Source: Vibrio sp. 10N (GTDB taxonomy: Bacteria; Pseudomonadota; Gammaproteobacteria; Enterobacterales; Vibrionaceae). Taken from it: a stretch of DNA of 64,000 nucleotides. This document shows positions 19,857-28,897 of this stretch, in pieces; position 1 is the first letter of the stretch, and each line of letters starts with the position of its first letter. The stretch lies in contig NZ_BTPM01000001.1 in the NCBI RefSeq assembly GCF_036245475.1, positions 992,001 to 1,056,000 of the forward strand, in the 5' to 3' direction. Position numbers and translations under genes: made by a program. The notes under the pieces were generated by a model. It had not been told where the DNA came from. It did no database searches and saw nothing but the letters and a program-made list of their open reading frames with translations.

Positions 19857-20104
19857 CGTCATTTTCACGAAAGTGAGGATCTCTTTCCGCGAGTATTACG
19901 CTCAAATTATGTGAGTCACCCGCCGAACGAGATCCCCTTTTTCAAGGGGATGACACAGTGTGGGGTAATCCCCACTTATCCTTGTCATCCTCAGTATCCT
20001 CGTCATCCTCACGAAAGTGAGGATCTGCCACAACACGTGACTCACTCACCGTATCACCATAACCTAAGGCTCACGCTACAGAAGATTCTCGTTTTCACGA
20101 GAAT
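19857..20104. repeat. Cluster of four REP-like hairpin units
   Basis: Four related units with a GTCAT...GATC frame: CATTTTCACGAAAGTGAGGA (19860-19879), ATCCCCTT...AAGGGGAT (about 19931-19950), ATCCTCAC-GAAA-GTGAGGAT (20005-20024) and ATTCTCGT-TTTC-ACGAGAAT (20085-20104). The first and third read in one direction (GTCAT first), the second and fourth in the other. Compensated stems with changing sequence are typical of dispersed intergenic palindromes in vibrios. An apparent 132-residue reading frame here is a by-product. Confidence 0.75.
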
Positions 20105-20302
20105 GACATCGCTTTGGGTGACCGTAGCGAGATTCAAATCTCAGTGTCTGTACTTCGAGAAACATATCAGTTACGGCTTAGCTCATATCAACTCGTAAAA
20201 CCTCATACTCACCACCAAATCGTCCGCTAGGTTCCAATAAGCCTGACTACTGTGAATGAGTAACACCTAGGTGTTTAACTAATTCACAGTAAGGAACCTT
20301 TC

Positions 20303-21961
20303 ATGGATCGACCACAAATTGGTTCACGCTTGCCTTTTTGGCAAGGAATGAGCCTACTGCTAGCCAGCGCTAGCTTGAGTTTTTCTTCCCACGCACTGGT
20401 TAATGGCCAAACTGAGCTGCCTAGCGTTTCTAGTATAAGTACAACCAATCACACCCTAAGCGTGAGTTCTGAACAAACGGAATCGACTCTTGTTACGTCC
20501 GAGGTGTTTCGCTTTTCTGAGCCAGGCGCGAGTTTTATCAAAGTGCATTTTCGCGATGTCGCACTGCCTGCTGGTGCAGCAATTGAAGTTGTTAGCAGTG
20601 ACGGTAGTGAACGTTACGTCTATAGCGCGCAGCACAACTCTCCAATGACCATCGATAGCAGCCAAGGTGATGATGGCCTAACGCAGTTCTCTGCTATGTC
20701 GATAGCGGGTGACGCAGTAGAAGTAACGCTGATAGGGAACGGCAGTGCGGTCGTCGACTATGTACAAGTGGGGTTGCCGCAAGGTCAACTGGAGCAGGTG
20801 ATTAACGCCAGTCCTTCGGGAGAAGAGTCGATTTGTGGCTCGGACAACAAACAAGCGGTGGCGTGTTTTGACAATCAATATGGAAAAGAGGTGGCACACA
20901 GTAAACCGGTCGCGCGCATTCTCATTGGTGGTCGAAGTTTATGTACCGCGTGGCGAGTAGGCCCAAATAACCACATGATGACCAATAATCATTGTATTGA
21001 GTCGGCGAGTGAGGCTGCCAATACCGAAGTTTGGTTTAACTACCAGCTCAGTCAATGTGGCGGTAGCCGAGGTACTGTAGTGAAGGTGCAAGCCGATAAG
21101 CTATTGGAAACGGGCTACGATTTGGACTTTAGTCTGTTTACGGTCAAAAACTTTTCGACCATTCAATCGTTTGGTTATCTTGGCCTCGACCCACGCATTC
21201 CAAGCTTGCTGGAGACTATTTACATTCCTCAGCACCCAGGTGGACGCTTGAAAGAGCTGGGCGTAGAGACCGATAGCGGTGCACATTGCGTGGTAGATAG
21301 ACCGGTGACCAATGGTCGTGGCAGTAACACAGACTCTGGCTATCTTTGTGATACTGAGGGCGGTTCGTCGGGTTCACCAGTGCTATCAGCGAACAGCCAC
21401 CGCGTCGTCGCTTTGCACCATTTGGGCGGCTGCTACAACAAAGGCGCCCACATTAGCAAAATCTGGCCATTAGTCTCCTCACACTTTCCGGCAGGTGTCC
21501 CTACTAGCAATGTCGGCAGCCCATCGGGTGGTAATCAGGCTCCCATCGCTCAAATGGATGTGAACTGCACCGCTCTCTCTTGTCAGTTTAACGCCAGTCA
21601 ATCCAGTGATTCTGATGGTAACATTGCCACTTACAGCTGGCGATTTGGAGATGGGGCGAGCAACCAGGGCGTAAGCGCTAGCCATAGCTATGTATCATCG
21701 GGGCAATACACTGTGACGCTAACTGTTACCGACGATCAAGGTTCGTCAGACACTGCTACTCAGGTGGTTAGCGTACAAAATGGGTCTAGTGGCACTTGTG
21801 AGGCTCTCACTTCGTGGTCGGCTTCTCAAACTTATTTAGGCGGTGATAACGTGCAGCATCAAGGTTCGCAGTATCAAGCTAAGTGGTGGACACGCGGTGA
21901 AAATCCGACTGATAACTCAGCGCAGTGGGATGTGTGGACGCTTGTGGGGGCTTGTCAGTAA
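20303..21961 (+). CDS. Secreted trypsin-fold serine protease with PKD and chitin-binding modules
   Basis: A 552-residue exported protease. Signal peptide about 1-31 (cleavage after SSHA). Pre-region 60-170, then a lysyl-endopeptidase-like S1 domain with His230 (NNHC), Asp275 (DLDFSLF) and Ser356 (GGSSGSP). A PKD domain spans about 410-495 (FGDGASNQGVSASHSY) and a C-terminal CBM5/12-type chitin-binding module about 500-552 (YLGGDNVQHQGSQYQAKWWT). Paired cysteines fit an extracellular fold. Likely exported by the type II system and anchored on chitin or detritus, where it frees protein. Substrate specificity is a guess from family resemblance. Confidence 0.9.
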   Translation: MDRPQIGSRLPFWQGMSLLLASASLSFSSHALVNGQTELPSVSSISTTNHTLSVSSEQTESTLVTSEVFRFSEPGASFIKVHFRDVALPAGAAIEVVSSDGSERYVYSAQHNSPMTIDSSQGDDGLTQFSAMSIAGDAVEVTLIGNGSAVVDYVQVGLPQGQLEQVINASPSGEESICGSDNKQAVACFDNQYGKEVAHSKPVARILIGGRSLCTAWRVGPNNHMMTNNHCIESASEAANTEVWFNYQLSQCGGSRGTVVKVQADKLLETGYDLDFSLFTVKNFSTIQSFGYLGLDPRIPSLLETIYIPQHPGGRLKELGVETDSGAHCVVDRPVTNGRGSNTDSGYLCDTEGGSSGSPVLSANSHRVVALHHLGGCYNKGAHISKIWPLVSSHFPAGVPTSNVGSPSGGNQAPIAQMDVNCTALSCQFNASQSSDSDGNIATYSWRFGDGASNQGVSASHSYVSSGQYTVTLTVTDDQGSSDTATQVVSVQNGSSGTCEALTSWSASQTYLGGDNVQHQGSQYQAKWWTRGENPTDNSAQWDVWTLVGACQ

Positions 21962-22020
21962 ATGAAAGTAGAGCTTTGTAATATTCCTTCTCGATAATAT
22001 CGAGGTTTTTGTTGGTTTAA

Positions 22021-22046
22021 ATGCCTCACTGCCGTGAGGCATTTTT
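22021..22046. terminator. Bidirectional terminator between convergent protease and chaperone genes
   Basis: ATGCCTCAC (22021-22029) pairs with GTGAGGCAT (22034-22042) around TGCC, followed by a T run on the plus strand and TTTAAACC-type sequence on the minus strand. It lies between stops at 21961 and 22064. Confidence 0.85.
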
Positions 22047-22063
22047 GATTGGTCGATCAAGCG

Positions 22064-22507
22064 TTATTGCTGCAAATACTTACCACTATTGAGCTCAATC
22101 TTCGACGCTTTCACTCGGCTATCCGCATTGAGATAATCACTGATCGCCAGTAGATCTTGCCCTTGTGATGCACGAAGCACTGCTGACTCACCTTGAGCGA
22201 ACACCACATCAAGCTTTAACTCGTTAGCAACCGCCTTGGCATCTTTCGCATTGTCGACGGTAATAAACACCAGTCCAGTTGCCTTAGAGACGTTACTGAA
22301 TGGGTTTTTAAATACCTCATCTCCCACGTGTAGCTCGGCCACGTTAGCAATGTCGTCGACAGATAGTTTGCGATATTGTTCGCCATTGACTTCTACCGCA
22401 CTAGAAGGAGCAAAGAGTTCGGGTGTTGCTTGCTCGGCTAACTGTTTTGCGTTCGCGCTAGAGACAGCCATCGACAGCGCAAGAATAGAGAATGTAATAG
22501 TTTTCAT
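22064..22507 (-). CDS. Probable external chaperone of the adjacent subtilase (ASP ORF2 type)
   Basis: A 147-residue exported protein: signal peptide about 1-20 (SSANA), then a compact domain ending YLNADSRVKASKIELNSGKYLQQ, resembling the inhibitor-like propeptide domain of subtilases. It starts 12 bases after the subtilase stop. In Aeromonas sobria the serine protease ASP needs ORF2, encoded immediately downstream, as an external chaperone for folding in the periplasm; arrangement, size and partner match. Identification is by context and resemblance, not by a search. ORF2 also holds the enzyme inactive until release. Confidence 0.75.
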   Translation of the reverse strand: MKTITFSILALSMAVSSANAKQLAEQATPELFAPSSAVEVNGEQYRKLSVDDIANVAELHVGDEVFKNPFSNVSKATGLVFITVDNAKDAKAVANELKLDVVFAQGESAVLRASQGQDLLAISDYLNADSRVKASKIELNSGKYLQQ

Positions 22508-22519
22508 GAGATAGGCTCC

Positions 22520-24298
22520 TTAATGACCGAAGATACGCATAGACCAGTTTTTGAGAACGCCTGGTTGTGTGTTATTGGCCATTGGCACTTCAAAAATAGT
22601 GGAAGAGTTGAAGTAGGCTAGGTAAGAGAACACTTCATCACCGTTGGTATCGATAGCGCGCAGCGTCCACTCGCCTTTGGCACTTTCACCATAGAATTGG
22701 TTCGATAGCATTAGTTGGTTATCGTAGCCAGAGACATCTGGCTCTAGAGATTGCCCGACGAGACCGTTACGAGGGGTTTGCAGTACTGAGCGAGTGCCCG
22801 AAGGTGAAATCAGTTCAATCGCCAAATCAGGCAAACGAGTATGATCGAGAGTAAGTTTGACCTGGACTGACTCAACGGTGATGTCATCAGCAACGGTAAT
22901 TGATGATTCGCCACCCGTTAGGCTTGCATCTGGCACTGTCACCTTAGCGGCATTATTAACCCATGGTGTGACGATTTGTGGCGGTAACACATTGTTGGTC
23001 ATGCGAGCGCGTTTCATGGCTTCGTCTAAGTTAACCGCCCCAAATCCATAGAAAGCATGAAAATCGACACCGGCTGCGTTTTTCTGCCACGGGGAGATCG
23101 CTTCGTAGCTGACCAATTGACCTTCGCTATTAATAAAATCCAGTGACACGCCTGGGTTCTCGGCGTCGGTAATGCTAGCGGTCTCTGCGAGCAAAGCGCG
23201 AACATCGCGTGCTGTTAATGCATGATTAGTCGACATAATGGCTGCAATTGCACCTGAAGTATTCGGCGCTGCGGAAGAGGTGCCGTTCATGGTACTGGTG
23301 TAGTTACAGTTTGGGTCGAACTCAGTTCCACCATGCAGGCCGTTGATGCCCAAGTCACTGCTGGTGTTTTGTCCTTGCTCACAACCCATTAGGTCTGTGG
23401 TGACCATTGCAGGGTAGTCTTGACCGTATTCACCAGCAGGAGCTGCAACCCAGACGTTAGTACCGACAGAAGAGTAGCTAGTGCGAGTGCCATCCGCTCT
23501 TAGCGCACTGGTAACGAGGTTATAGTAGTTGGCGTTGTCGTAAGACTGCTGCGAGTTGTGCATTGGCAGTCCGAGATTATTGCCTCCGGCAAAGAAATCA
23601 CCAGGCAGAACAAAGAAGCGACCGGTGTTGAAGTAGCGATAACCATTACCCGATGATTTAACAAATATCGCGCCGCGCCCCCACGCGTTATAGCTGCTGA
23701 CGTCTTTCATCACGTCCAGTTCAAGTTTGAACTCAGGATCAGTCTCATCGAATGGAATCGGTGTTGTAGGGCTAAAGCCATAGCTTTGGTTAAATACGCG
23801 AACATCGTTGGTGGAAGGGTCAGCGCCGTGAGAAATCAGCCAGCCTTCAACGGTTTGGCTATCCAGCCAGTTAAAGCCAACTAGGGAAGAGCGAGAAGCA
23901 ACACCGCGGCCGCCTTCGCCATTATTGCCCACTGCGCTGATCAAGCCTGCGACTGCCGTGCCGTGTCCGTTCTCGTCAATCGGGTAGTCAATTGGGTATT
24001 CCGAGTCTTCAACGAGGTTTCGGCTGCCTGGAACCACGTTAGCGGCAAGATCGGGGTGATCAATTTGTACCCCAGTATCTATTACCGCGATCTTCACACC
24101 AACACCCGCAATTCCCATGGCTTGAGTAAGCTGTGTATTTAGGTCATTACCAATAACGCCTGGGTTGGCAGCAAAGGAGGTTTGCCCTGTGTTATTTAAA
24201 TGCCATTGTTCAGAATAGAGTGGATCGTATGCGGATGCTGCGGGAGCAATACCTACGGTTAGCATCGCAGCAAATAGACGACTAATGCGAATTTTCAT
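22520..24298 (-). CDS. Kexin-like subtilisin family serine protease with P domain (ASP type)
   Basis: A 592-residue secreted protease. The ATG at 24298 has GAGGT 6 bases upstream and gives a signal peptide (cleavage after ASA at about 23); the ATG at 24310 is less likely. Peptidase S8 domain with catalytic Asp74 (VIDTGVQIDH), His112 (NGHGTAVAG), oxyanion Asn in KSSGNG (about 217) and Ser341 (MNGTSSAAP). A C-terminal P/Homo B domain (about 450-592) ends in WSMRIFGH. No N-terminal propeptide is seen, consistent with dependence on the external chaperone encoded next. Likely an extracellular virulence or nutrient protease. Confidence 0.92.
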   Translation of the reverse strand: MKIRISRLFAAMLTVGIAPAASAYDPLYSEQWHLNNTGQTSFAANPGVIGNDLNTQLTQAMGIAGVGVKIAVIDTGVQIDHPDLAANVVPGSRNLVEDSEYPIDYPIDENGHGTAVAGLISAVGNNGEGGRGVASRSSLVGFNWLDSQTVEGWLISHGADPSTNDVRVFNQSYGFSPTTPIPFDETDPEFKLELDVMKDVSSYNAWGRGAIFVKSSGNGYRYFNTGRFFVLPGDFFAGGNNLGLPMHNSQQSYDNANYYNLVTSALRADGTRTSYSSVGTNVWVAAPAGEYGQDYPAMVTTDLMGCEQGQNTSSDLGINGLHGGTEFDPNCNYTSTMNGTSSAAPNTSGAIAAIMSTNHALTARDVRALLAETASITDAENPGVSLDFINSEGQLVSYEAISPWQKNAAGVDFHAFYGFGAVNLDEAMKRARMTNNVLPPQIVTPWVNNAAKVTVPDASLTGGESSITVADDITVESVQVKLTLDHTRLPDLAIELISPSGTRSVLQTPRNGLVGQSLEPDVSGYDNQLMLSNQFYGESAKGEWTLRAIDTNGDEVFSYLAYFNSSTIFEVPMANNTQPGVLKNWSMRIFGH

Positions 24299-24617
24299 TT
24301 GTGACCTCATGTCTTTATTTAGAATGTTCCTGTCTGAAACTCCTTAAAACAGGCGAGACTAAATTAACGAGGAAATAGCGCAGCGAAAACCGTTCACATT
24401 GTGTTTACATTCGTTTTTCGAGGCATCACATTGTATTTTGTTGAAATGTGCTTTGTTGCATATAAGGGTTGCTTGAAATCAGCAGTTTAGATAGGGGGGA
24501 GTGCGATAGGTGGTAAATTTAGCGGTTGGTCATTAAGCGTCGAAAACGCGCTTCATTTTTTATCATGCTGACCCACAACAGAAGTTTTGCTGTAGGCCAG
24601 CGTGATATGTTTTGTCG
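24299..24617. other. Spacer between the subtilase and ppiB, with an imperfect hairpin
   Basis: The subtilase promoter must lie here. Near ppiB, ATCATGCTGACCCACAACA (24562-24580) pairs imperfectly with TGTAGGCCAGCGTGAT (24591-24606). It has no T run on the ppiB strand, so it is a doubtful terminator. No gene is seen. Confidence 0.4.
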
Positions 24618-25112
24618 TTAGTCAACAATGGTGACTTTGGTGATTTTTATCGTATCTAGCGGCACATCCTCATGACCTTTTTTCATGCCAGTCATGGCTT
24701 TACCAATGTTATTGACCACATCCATTCCCGCGGTCACTTTACCAAACACCGCATAGCCCCAACCGGAGTTTGTCTTACCGGTATGATCCAAGAAATCATT
24801 ATCATCTAAGTTGATAAAAAACTGGGCTGTTGCCGAGTGCGGCGCATCGGTGCGAGCAAAGGCAATGGTGCCGGTTAGGTTTTTAAGACCGCGGTTTGCT
24901 TCATTGACGATAGGTGCGTGGGTCTTTTTCTCGGTCATGTCTTCGGTATGACCACCACCTTGGATCATAAACCCGTCAATAACACGATGGAAAATGGTGT
25001 CTTCATAGAAGCCTTCTTGGCAATAGCGTAGAAAGTTTTTCGAACTGACAGGCGCTTTGTCCATGTTAAGTTCAATTTCAATGTCACCATAAGTTGTGGT
25101 TAGGATAATCAT
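24618..25112 (-). CDS. ppiB: Peptidyl-prolyl cis-trans isomerase B (cyclophilin)
   Basis: Cytoplasmic cyclophilin that speeds proline isomerisation in folding proteins. 164 residues, no signal peptide, so type B. The active-site motif [14 protein letters not shown] lies at about residues 41-54, and [19 protein letters not shown] (about 84-102) carries the conserved substrate-groove residues. Monocistronic; it lies 140 bases downstream, on its own strand, of the tRNA-Ser gene. Confidence 0.95.
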   Translation of the reverse strand: MIILTTTYGDIEIELNMDKAPVSSKNFLRYCQEGFYEDTIFHRVIDGFMIQGGGHTEDMTEKKTHAPIVNEANRGLKNLTGTIAFARTDAPHSATAQFFINLDDNDFLDHTGKTNSGWGYAVFGKVTAGMDVVNNIGKAMTGMKKGHEDVPLDTIKITKVTIVD

Positions 25113-25210
25113 GTGAGTCGCCTTGGATGGTTGAATTACGCTGATTGTAGCAGTTTATGGCTGAGTAGAAGTTGAAGTCGCCACAGGGAAGGTTCGTCGG
25201 GCATTGAAAC

Positions 25211-25239
25211 GAAAAAAGCCGCTGAATTATCAGCGGCTT
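25211..25239 (-). terminator. Terminator after tRNA-Ser
   Basis: On the minus strand AAGCCGCTG and CAGCGGCTT form a 9-bp stem followed by TTTTTTC, starting 10 bases after the tRNA 3' end. Confidence 0.88.
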
Positions 25240-25248
25240 CTTAGAATG

Positions 25249-25339
25249 TGGCGGAGAGATAGGGATTTGAACCCTAGAACCGCTATTAACGGTTGCCGGT
25301 TTTCAAGACCGGTGCTTTCGACCACTCAGCCATCTCTCC
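25249..25339 (-). tRNA. tRNA-Ser (UGA), CCA encoded
   Basis: Minus strand begins GGAGAGATGGCTGAGTGGTC and ends CTCTCCGCCA. The acceptor stem is 7 bp (GGAGAGA/TCTCTCC), the anticodon loop CTTGAAA between CCGGT and ACCGG gives anticodon UGA, and the long variable arm (CAACCGTTAATAGCGGTT) is typical of serine tRNAs. The T-arm GGTTCAAATCC is present. Confidence 0.97.
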
Positions 25340-25465
25340 GTGTTGATGCGCATAATAATGGGCATCTTACTGTTTGTAAACCCTTATTTTTACTGTTTGC
25401 TTTATTTATAAGCAATTGGTTCAAAATAATGGTTTGGGTGTCTAAAAACTACACATTTAAGCAGT

Positions 25466-25493
25466 AAAAAGCCCCAAGACGAGTCTTAGGGCT
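25466..25493 (-). terminator. Terminator after tRNA-Pro
   Basis: On the minus strand AGCCCTAAGAC pairs with TCTTGGGGCT through one G-T pair, then TTTTT. It starts 7 bases after the tRNA CCA end, separating it from tRNA-Ser. Confidence 0.85.
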
Positions 25494-25499
25494 TGAATA

Positions 25500-25576
25500 T
25501 GGTCGGACTGACAAGATTTGAACTTGCGACCCCCGACACCCCATGACGGTGCGCTACCAAGCTGCGCTACAGTCCG
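25500..25576 (-). tRNA. tRNA-Pro (GGG), CCA encoded
   Basis: Minus strand starts CGGACTGTAGCGCAGCTTGG and ends CAGTCCGACCA. The acceptor is CGGACTG/CAGTCCG and the D-arm is GCGCAGCTTGGTAGCGC. The anticodon arm CCGTC-ATGGGGT-GTCGG carries anticodon GGG, with the U-U mismatch also found in the E. coli tRNA-Pro(GGG). T-arm GTTCAAATC present. Confidence 0.95.
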
Positions 25577-25641
25577 ATGGGATTAATCTAAACCAGAGCG
25601 TTTTACTGGTCAAGAGCTAATAATGTGATTAACTGCTTGAT

Positions 25642-27462
25642 TTACTGACTTTTAGCGTAAAAGCGTTGTAGCTCAGTAAAGCCTTGCATCAAGATAGGCA
25701 GCTTGGGATTTTTGTTATCCAGTTTCTCGTAATCTTTGTCATACAGGCTGTAGTTACCAAATTTATCGACTACTGTCGTGTCATTGGCTGTCACTAAGGC
25801 TAGCTCTCTTGTATCACCTGCGATGATCCACTTGCGCTTTCTCTCATCAAACAGGTTACGGCCGCTGCTGAAGTTTTTCGCGTTAGTCGATACGCCGCTC
25901 AGGTCTTCTAAGATAGTCGCAGCAAGATCGAGGTGGCTGGTCATGTGTCCATAGTCTGCAGCGAGTTTACCAGGCCAGTGAATGACCATAGGCACGCGCA
26001 GCTGATACTGGCTGTAGTTTGTGTTAGAGCCCCAGCTTCGGGTCTTGGTTTCATTAAACTCAGTACCGTGGTTTGAGGTTAAGATAACAATGGTGCTATC
26101 GAGTAAGTCTTGGTCTACCAATGTTTGCAGTATTTTGCCAAATTCGGCATCTGCTGCGGTAGCCGCCGCTGAGTAGGCACTCACAAAGCGCTCTTCCGCC
26201 GTTTGTGCATTGGCTTGCGGCTGGTAGTCGCTAAAGTTGTCTACGGTAGTCAGTTCAATAAAGCCAAACCATGGTTGATTCGACCCATTGATAATCGCTT
26301 CGCTCCATTGTTCGATCGCCGCGTTGTCTGAAATGGTCTTATCTACTGTTTCAGATTTGGTCGCAGTGAGATCAACCATTGGGAATTTTCTAAAAATGGT
26401 CTCGCTATAGAGGTCATCTGTAAAGTTGTCACCGCTATAAAGCTCAAATCGATAACCTTGATTAGCAAGCACTGACATCAGCAGAGGTTCTGTCCCTTGG
26501 GATTTGATGCTGCTGGCATAGCTGCTTGGGATCCCATACAGCAAGCCAAAGGCGCCAAAGTCGTCATTGCTTGAGCTGTAGTGGTTAATAAAGTTTTGAT
26601 TGTTGAGTGCAAATCCGTACGACACAGGCATGGTCTCTGGATTAAGCATGTCGCTGCGCAGGTTATTGATACTGACAATCAGGACATTCAAATTCTCTGA
26701 GCGGCGATTAAACTCAATTTCAGAGAGAGGATAGCGAACCAGATCCGCACCACCTTCGTTATCTTTGAGTTTTTGTAGGTATTCTTCTCTGTCTAATAAG
26801 CCATGCTTCTCCATGAATGACTTCGCGGTCATAGGGTAGGAGAGTGGGAAGTTGGCTTTTTGCACGGTGACAGGGTTATAGAAAAACGCGTCCGCCCAAA
26901 TGAAAATCAGGTGGCTGGCAATGAAGCACACGAAAAACAGGGCTGCGAGTGGACGTCCAACATGCTTGTGGGACAGTTTACGCTGTTTGCGCCATACCCA
27001 TTCAGCGAGTGCTAGCTCAGCCAAGAAAATGGGCGGCAGGACAATGAACAAGTGCTGCAGATCAGAGCTAACGGTGCTGTTTTCGTCGCTAAACAGCAGA
27101 TCCCAAACCACCGGCGATAGATGCAGGTTGATGGTTTGGTATGCTTGGGTATCAATTAATAGGACGGTGAGGCCAAAAGTAGCAAAGCAGACCGCTATTA
27201 ATCTAAATAATTTGCGCGAGGGAACAATAAAGGTCAGCGGAAACAGCACTAACAGATAGAGGGCAAATACCAAAAAGCCAAAATGACCGATCCAAGATGC
27301 GAACAAATAGAATTGTCCCAGCAGCGAATCTGGCCATGGAGAGGCAGCGATGTAGCGGGTACCAATGAGCATAGCCGCAATAATATTAAAGAACGCAAAC
27401 CAGTGTCCCCAGCCCACTAGGCGAGAGACCTTTTCTCCGTATGAATTTTCGCTATCTACCAT
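25642..27462 (-). CDS. yejM: Inner-membrane sulfatase-like protein YejM (PbgA/LapC)
   Basis: Regulates lipopolysaccharide synthesis by controlling LpxC degradation through LapB, and binds lipid A or cardiolipin at the periplasmic side of the inner membrane. 606 residues: five membrane segments within about 1-200, a linker, then a periplasmic alkaline-phosphatase-fold domain from about residue 250 with NVLIVSINNLRSDML, where the nucleophile Thr/Ser of true sulfatases is not conserved, and a TSNHGTEFNE segment (about 471). Fits the DUF3413/sulfatase arrangement. Lies 28 bases after yejL on the same strand, as in other gammaproteobacteria. Confidence 0.93.
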   Translation of the reverse strand: MVDSENSYGEKVSRLVGWGHWFAFFNIIAAMLIGTRYIAASPWPDSLLGQFYLFASWIGHFGFLVFALYLLVLFPLTFIVPSRKLFRLIAVCFATFGLTVLLIDTQAYQTINLHLSPVVWDLLFSDENSTVSSDLQHLFIVLPPIFLAELALAEWVWRKQRKLSHKHVGRPLAALFFVCFIASHLIFIWADAFFYNPVTVQKANFPLSYPMTAKSFMEKHGLLDREEYLQKLKDNEGGADLVRYPLSEIEFNRRSENLNVLIVSINNLRSDMLNPETMPVSYGFALNNQNFINHYSSSNDDFGAFGLLYGIPSSYASSIKSQGTEPLLMSVLANQGYRFELYSGDNFTDDLYSETIFRKFPMVDLTATKSETVDKTISDNAAIEQWSEAIINGSNQPWFGFIELTTVDNFSDYQPQANAQTAEERFVSAYSAAATAADAEFGKILQTLVDQDLLDSTIVILTSNHGTEFNETKTRSWGSNTNYSQYQLRVPMVIHWPGKLAADYGHMTSHLDLAATILEDLSGVSTNAKNFSSGRNLFDERKRKWIIAGDTRELALVTANDTTVVDKFGNYSLYDKDYEKLDNKNPKLPILMQGFTELQRFYAKSQ

Positions 27463-27490
27463 CTGCCGTGTAATCTATCCGTTGTCGAGA

Positions 27491-27718
27491 TTAGTGTTGA
27501 TCTTTAGTTTCTAATGACGAAATCAAAGCTTTAGAGAATTTTTCCGCAATTGCTTGGCGTTGTGAAGGCGCAACGTTTTGATTTAAGACATTGGTTGCGA
27601 TATTACCTGCAATCATCAGTGAAAGTTCTGCGCTTGCGCCGTGCTTATCTAGAACAGCGGCTACTTCGGCAAGGATGTCTTCAACTTGTTGATCGGTGTA
27701 TTTAGATGTAATTGGCAT
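27491..27718 (-). CDS. yejL: YejL family protein (DUF1414)
   Basis: A 75-residue helical protein of unknown function ([20 protein letters not shown], then [16 protein letters not shown]). Conserved gene between yejK and yejM in enterobacteria and vibrios, and here it keeps that place: divergent from yejK and 28 bases upstream of yejM. Structures of the family show a homodimer, but no activity is known. Confidence 0.93.
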   Translation of the reverse strand: MPITSKYTDQQVEDILAEVAAVLDKHGASAELSLMIAGNIATNVLNQNVAPSQRQAIAEKFSKALISSLETKDQH

Positions 27719-27802
27719 AAAGACTCTGCTAATGATAATGAAAGCGGCTTATGATACCCTACTCTGCATCACAAACGAAACAGCAACCATGATAAATTCA
27801 CA

Positions 27803-28801
27803 ATGAGTTTGAACCTATCTAACGTAATTTTACACCAGTTGGCAATAAATGAGCAGGAAGAGCTTGTCGTTCAGTATCGCCAAGAGATGCTGCAAAACGA
27901 TAATTCAACCGAAACCTTAGTGGCTGAACTGCATCGTGTCTTTAATTCGAAAGCAGGAAAAGGATTTGGTTCCTTTACCAGCGAGAGTGATTTTCAAATT
28001 TGGCTAAGCGATCTATTAAAAGGTGACAAAGACTTTTATAGCTTCTCTCAGCAAAGTGCTGAGCGCCTTAAAACAGAACTTGCCAAGTACCCATTTGCAG
28101 AAGCAGGTACGCTGGTGATGGCTCAGTATCAATCGCTAGCAACGGACTATTTGTTCATCGGTTTGCTGCCATCGTACAACAGCTTGCAAGTGACAGAGGG
28201 GCTAAACATCGGCGCGATTGATTATCTCGACATTGCGAAGATGGATATTGCTGCTCGCATTGACCTGACCAGCTATGACTTAGACAAAAGCTCAAATCGC
28301 TACCTAACGTACATCAAAGGGCGTGTAGGGCGTAAGGTTGCGGACTTCTTCTTAGACTTTTTGCAAGCGGAAGTGGGGCTGGATACTAAGCAGCAGAACT
28401 CTTTGTTGATGCAAGCAGTAGAAGATTACTGTACCGACGCGCAGCTAGATAAAGATGAAACCGTTAATTATAAAAAGCAGGTCTACGATTACTGTAACGA
28501 CCAGCTTAAAACGGGCGATGAAGTCCAAATCAAAGAGCTGTCTGGTGAACTACCTAGCAATGAAGGCTCGAGCTTTTTGGATTACACTCAAGAGCAAGGC
28601 TATGAATTGGAAGAGAGTTTCCCAGCCGATCGCTCGACTGTACGCAAGCTCACAAAGTTTGTTGGTGCGGGTGGCGGATTGAATCTCAGTTTTGATAGTC
28701 TGCTGTTAGGTGAGCGCGTGTTTTACGATCCCGATACAGACACTCTTACAATTAAAGGCACGCCGCCAAATTTAAGAGAGCAACTGAATCGCAATCGTTA
28801 A
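27803..28801 (+). CDS. yejK: Nucleoid-associated protein YejK (NdpA)
   Basis: Nucleoid-associated protein known to interact with topoisomerase IV and gyrase in E. coli. 332 residues, usual length. Typical segments are MSLNLSNVILHQL at the start, DYLDIAKMDIAARIDL (about 139-154), YLTYIKGRVGRKVADFF (about 167-183) and the C-terminal GGLNLSFDSLLLGERV. The ATG at 27803 overlaps the stop of a five-codon reading frame (27789-27806), which may be chance. Divergent from yejL with an 84-base spacer. Confidence 0.94.
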   Translation: MSLNLSNVILHQLAINEQEELVVQYRQEMLQNDNSTETLVAELHRVFNSKAGKGFGSFTSESDFQIWLSDLLKGDKDFYSFSQQSAERLKTELAKYPFAEAGTLVMAQYQSLATDYLFIGLLPSYNSLQVTEGLNIGAIDYLDIAKMDIAARIDLTSYDLDKSSNRYLTYIKGRVGRKVADFFLDFLQAEVGLDTKQQNSLLMQAVEDYCTDAQLDKDETVNYKKQVYDYCNDQLKTGDEVQIKELSGELPSNEGSSFLDYTQEQGYELEESFPADRSTVRKLTKFVGAGGGLNLSFDSLLLGERVFYDPDTDTLTIKGTPPNLREQLNRNR

Positions 28802-28804
28802 TCA

Positions 28805-28836
28805 CAAAAAAAGCGCTACCCTGTAGCGCTTTTTTT
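28805..28836 (+). terminator. Terminator of yejK
   Basis: AAAAAAAGCGCTAC and GTAGCGCTTTTTTT form an inverted repeat around CCT; the stem ends in a run of seven T, four bases after the yejK stop. Confidence 0.92.
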
Positions 28837-28897
28837 GTAAGTGCGACAATGAAAAGGTTAGGGACAAGCTTTATTCCGTATCGAAAGGGAGCGACGG

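Noticed and set aside
19800..20198. 132-residue frame after the DUF2986 gene
   Set aside because: It runs through four REP-like hairpins. The residues mirror the repeats (HFHESEDL and similar), so it is not a gene.
25204..25467. 87-residue frame across the tRNA region
   Set aside because: It overlaps the tRNA-Ser gene and its terminator on the opposite strand.
27789..27806. Five-codon leader frame overlapping the yejK start
   Set aside because: Too short to judge, with no regulatory signal around it; probably chance.
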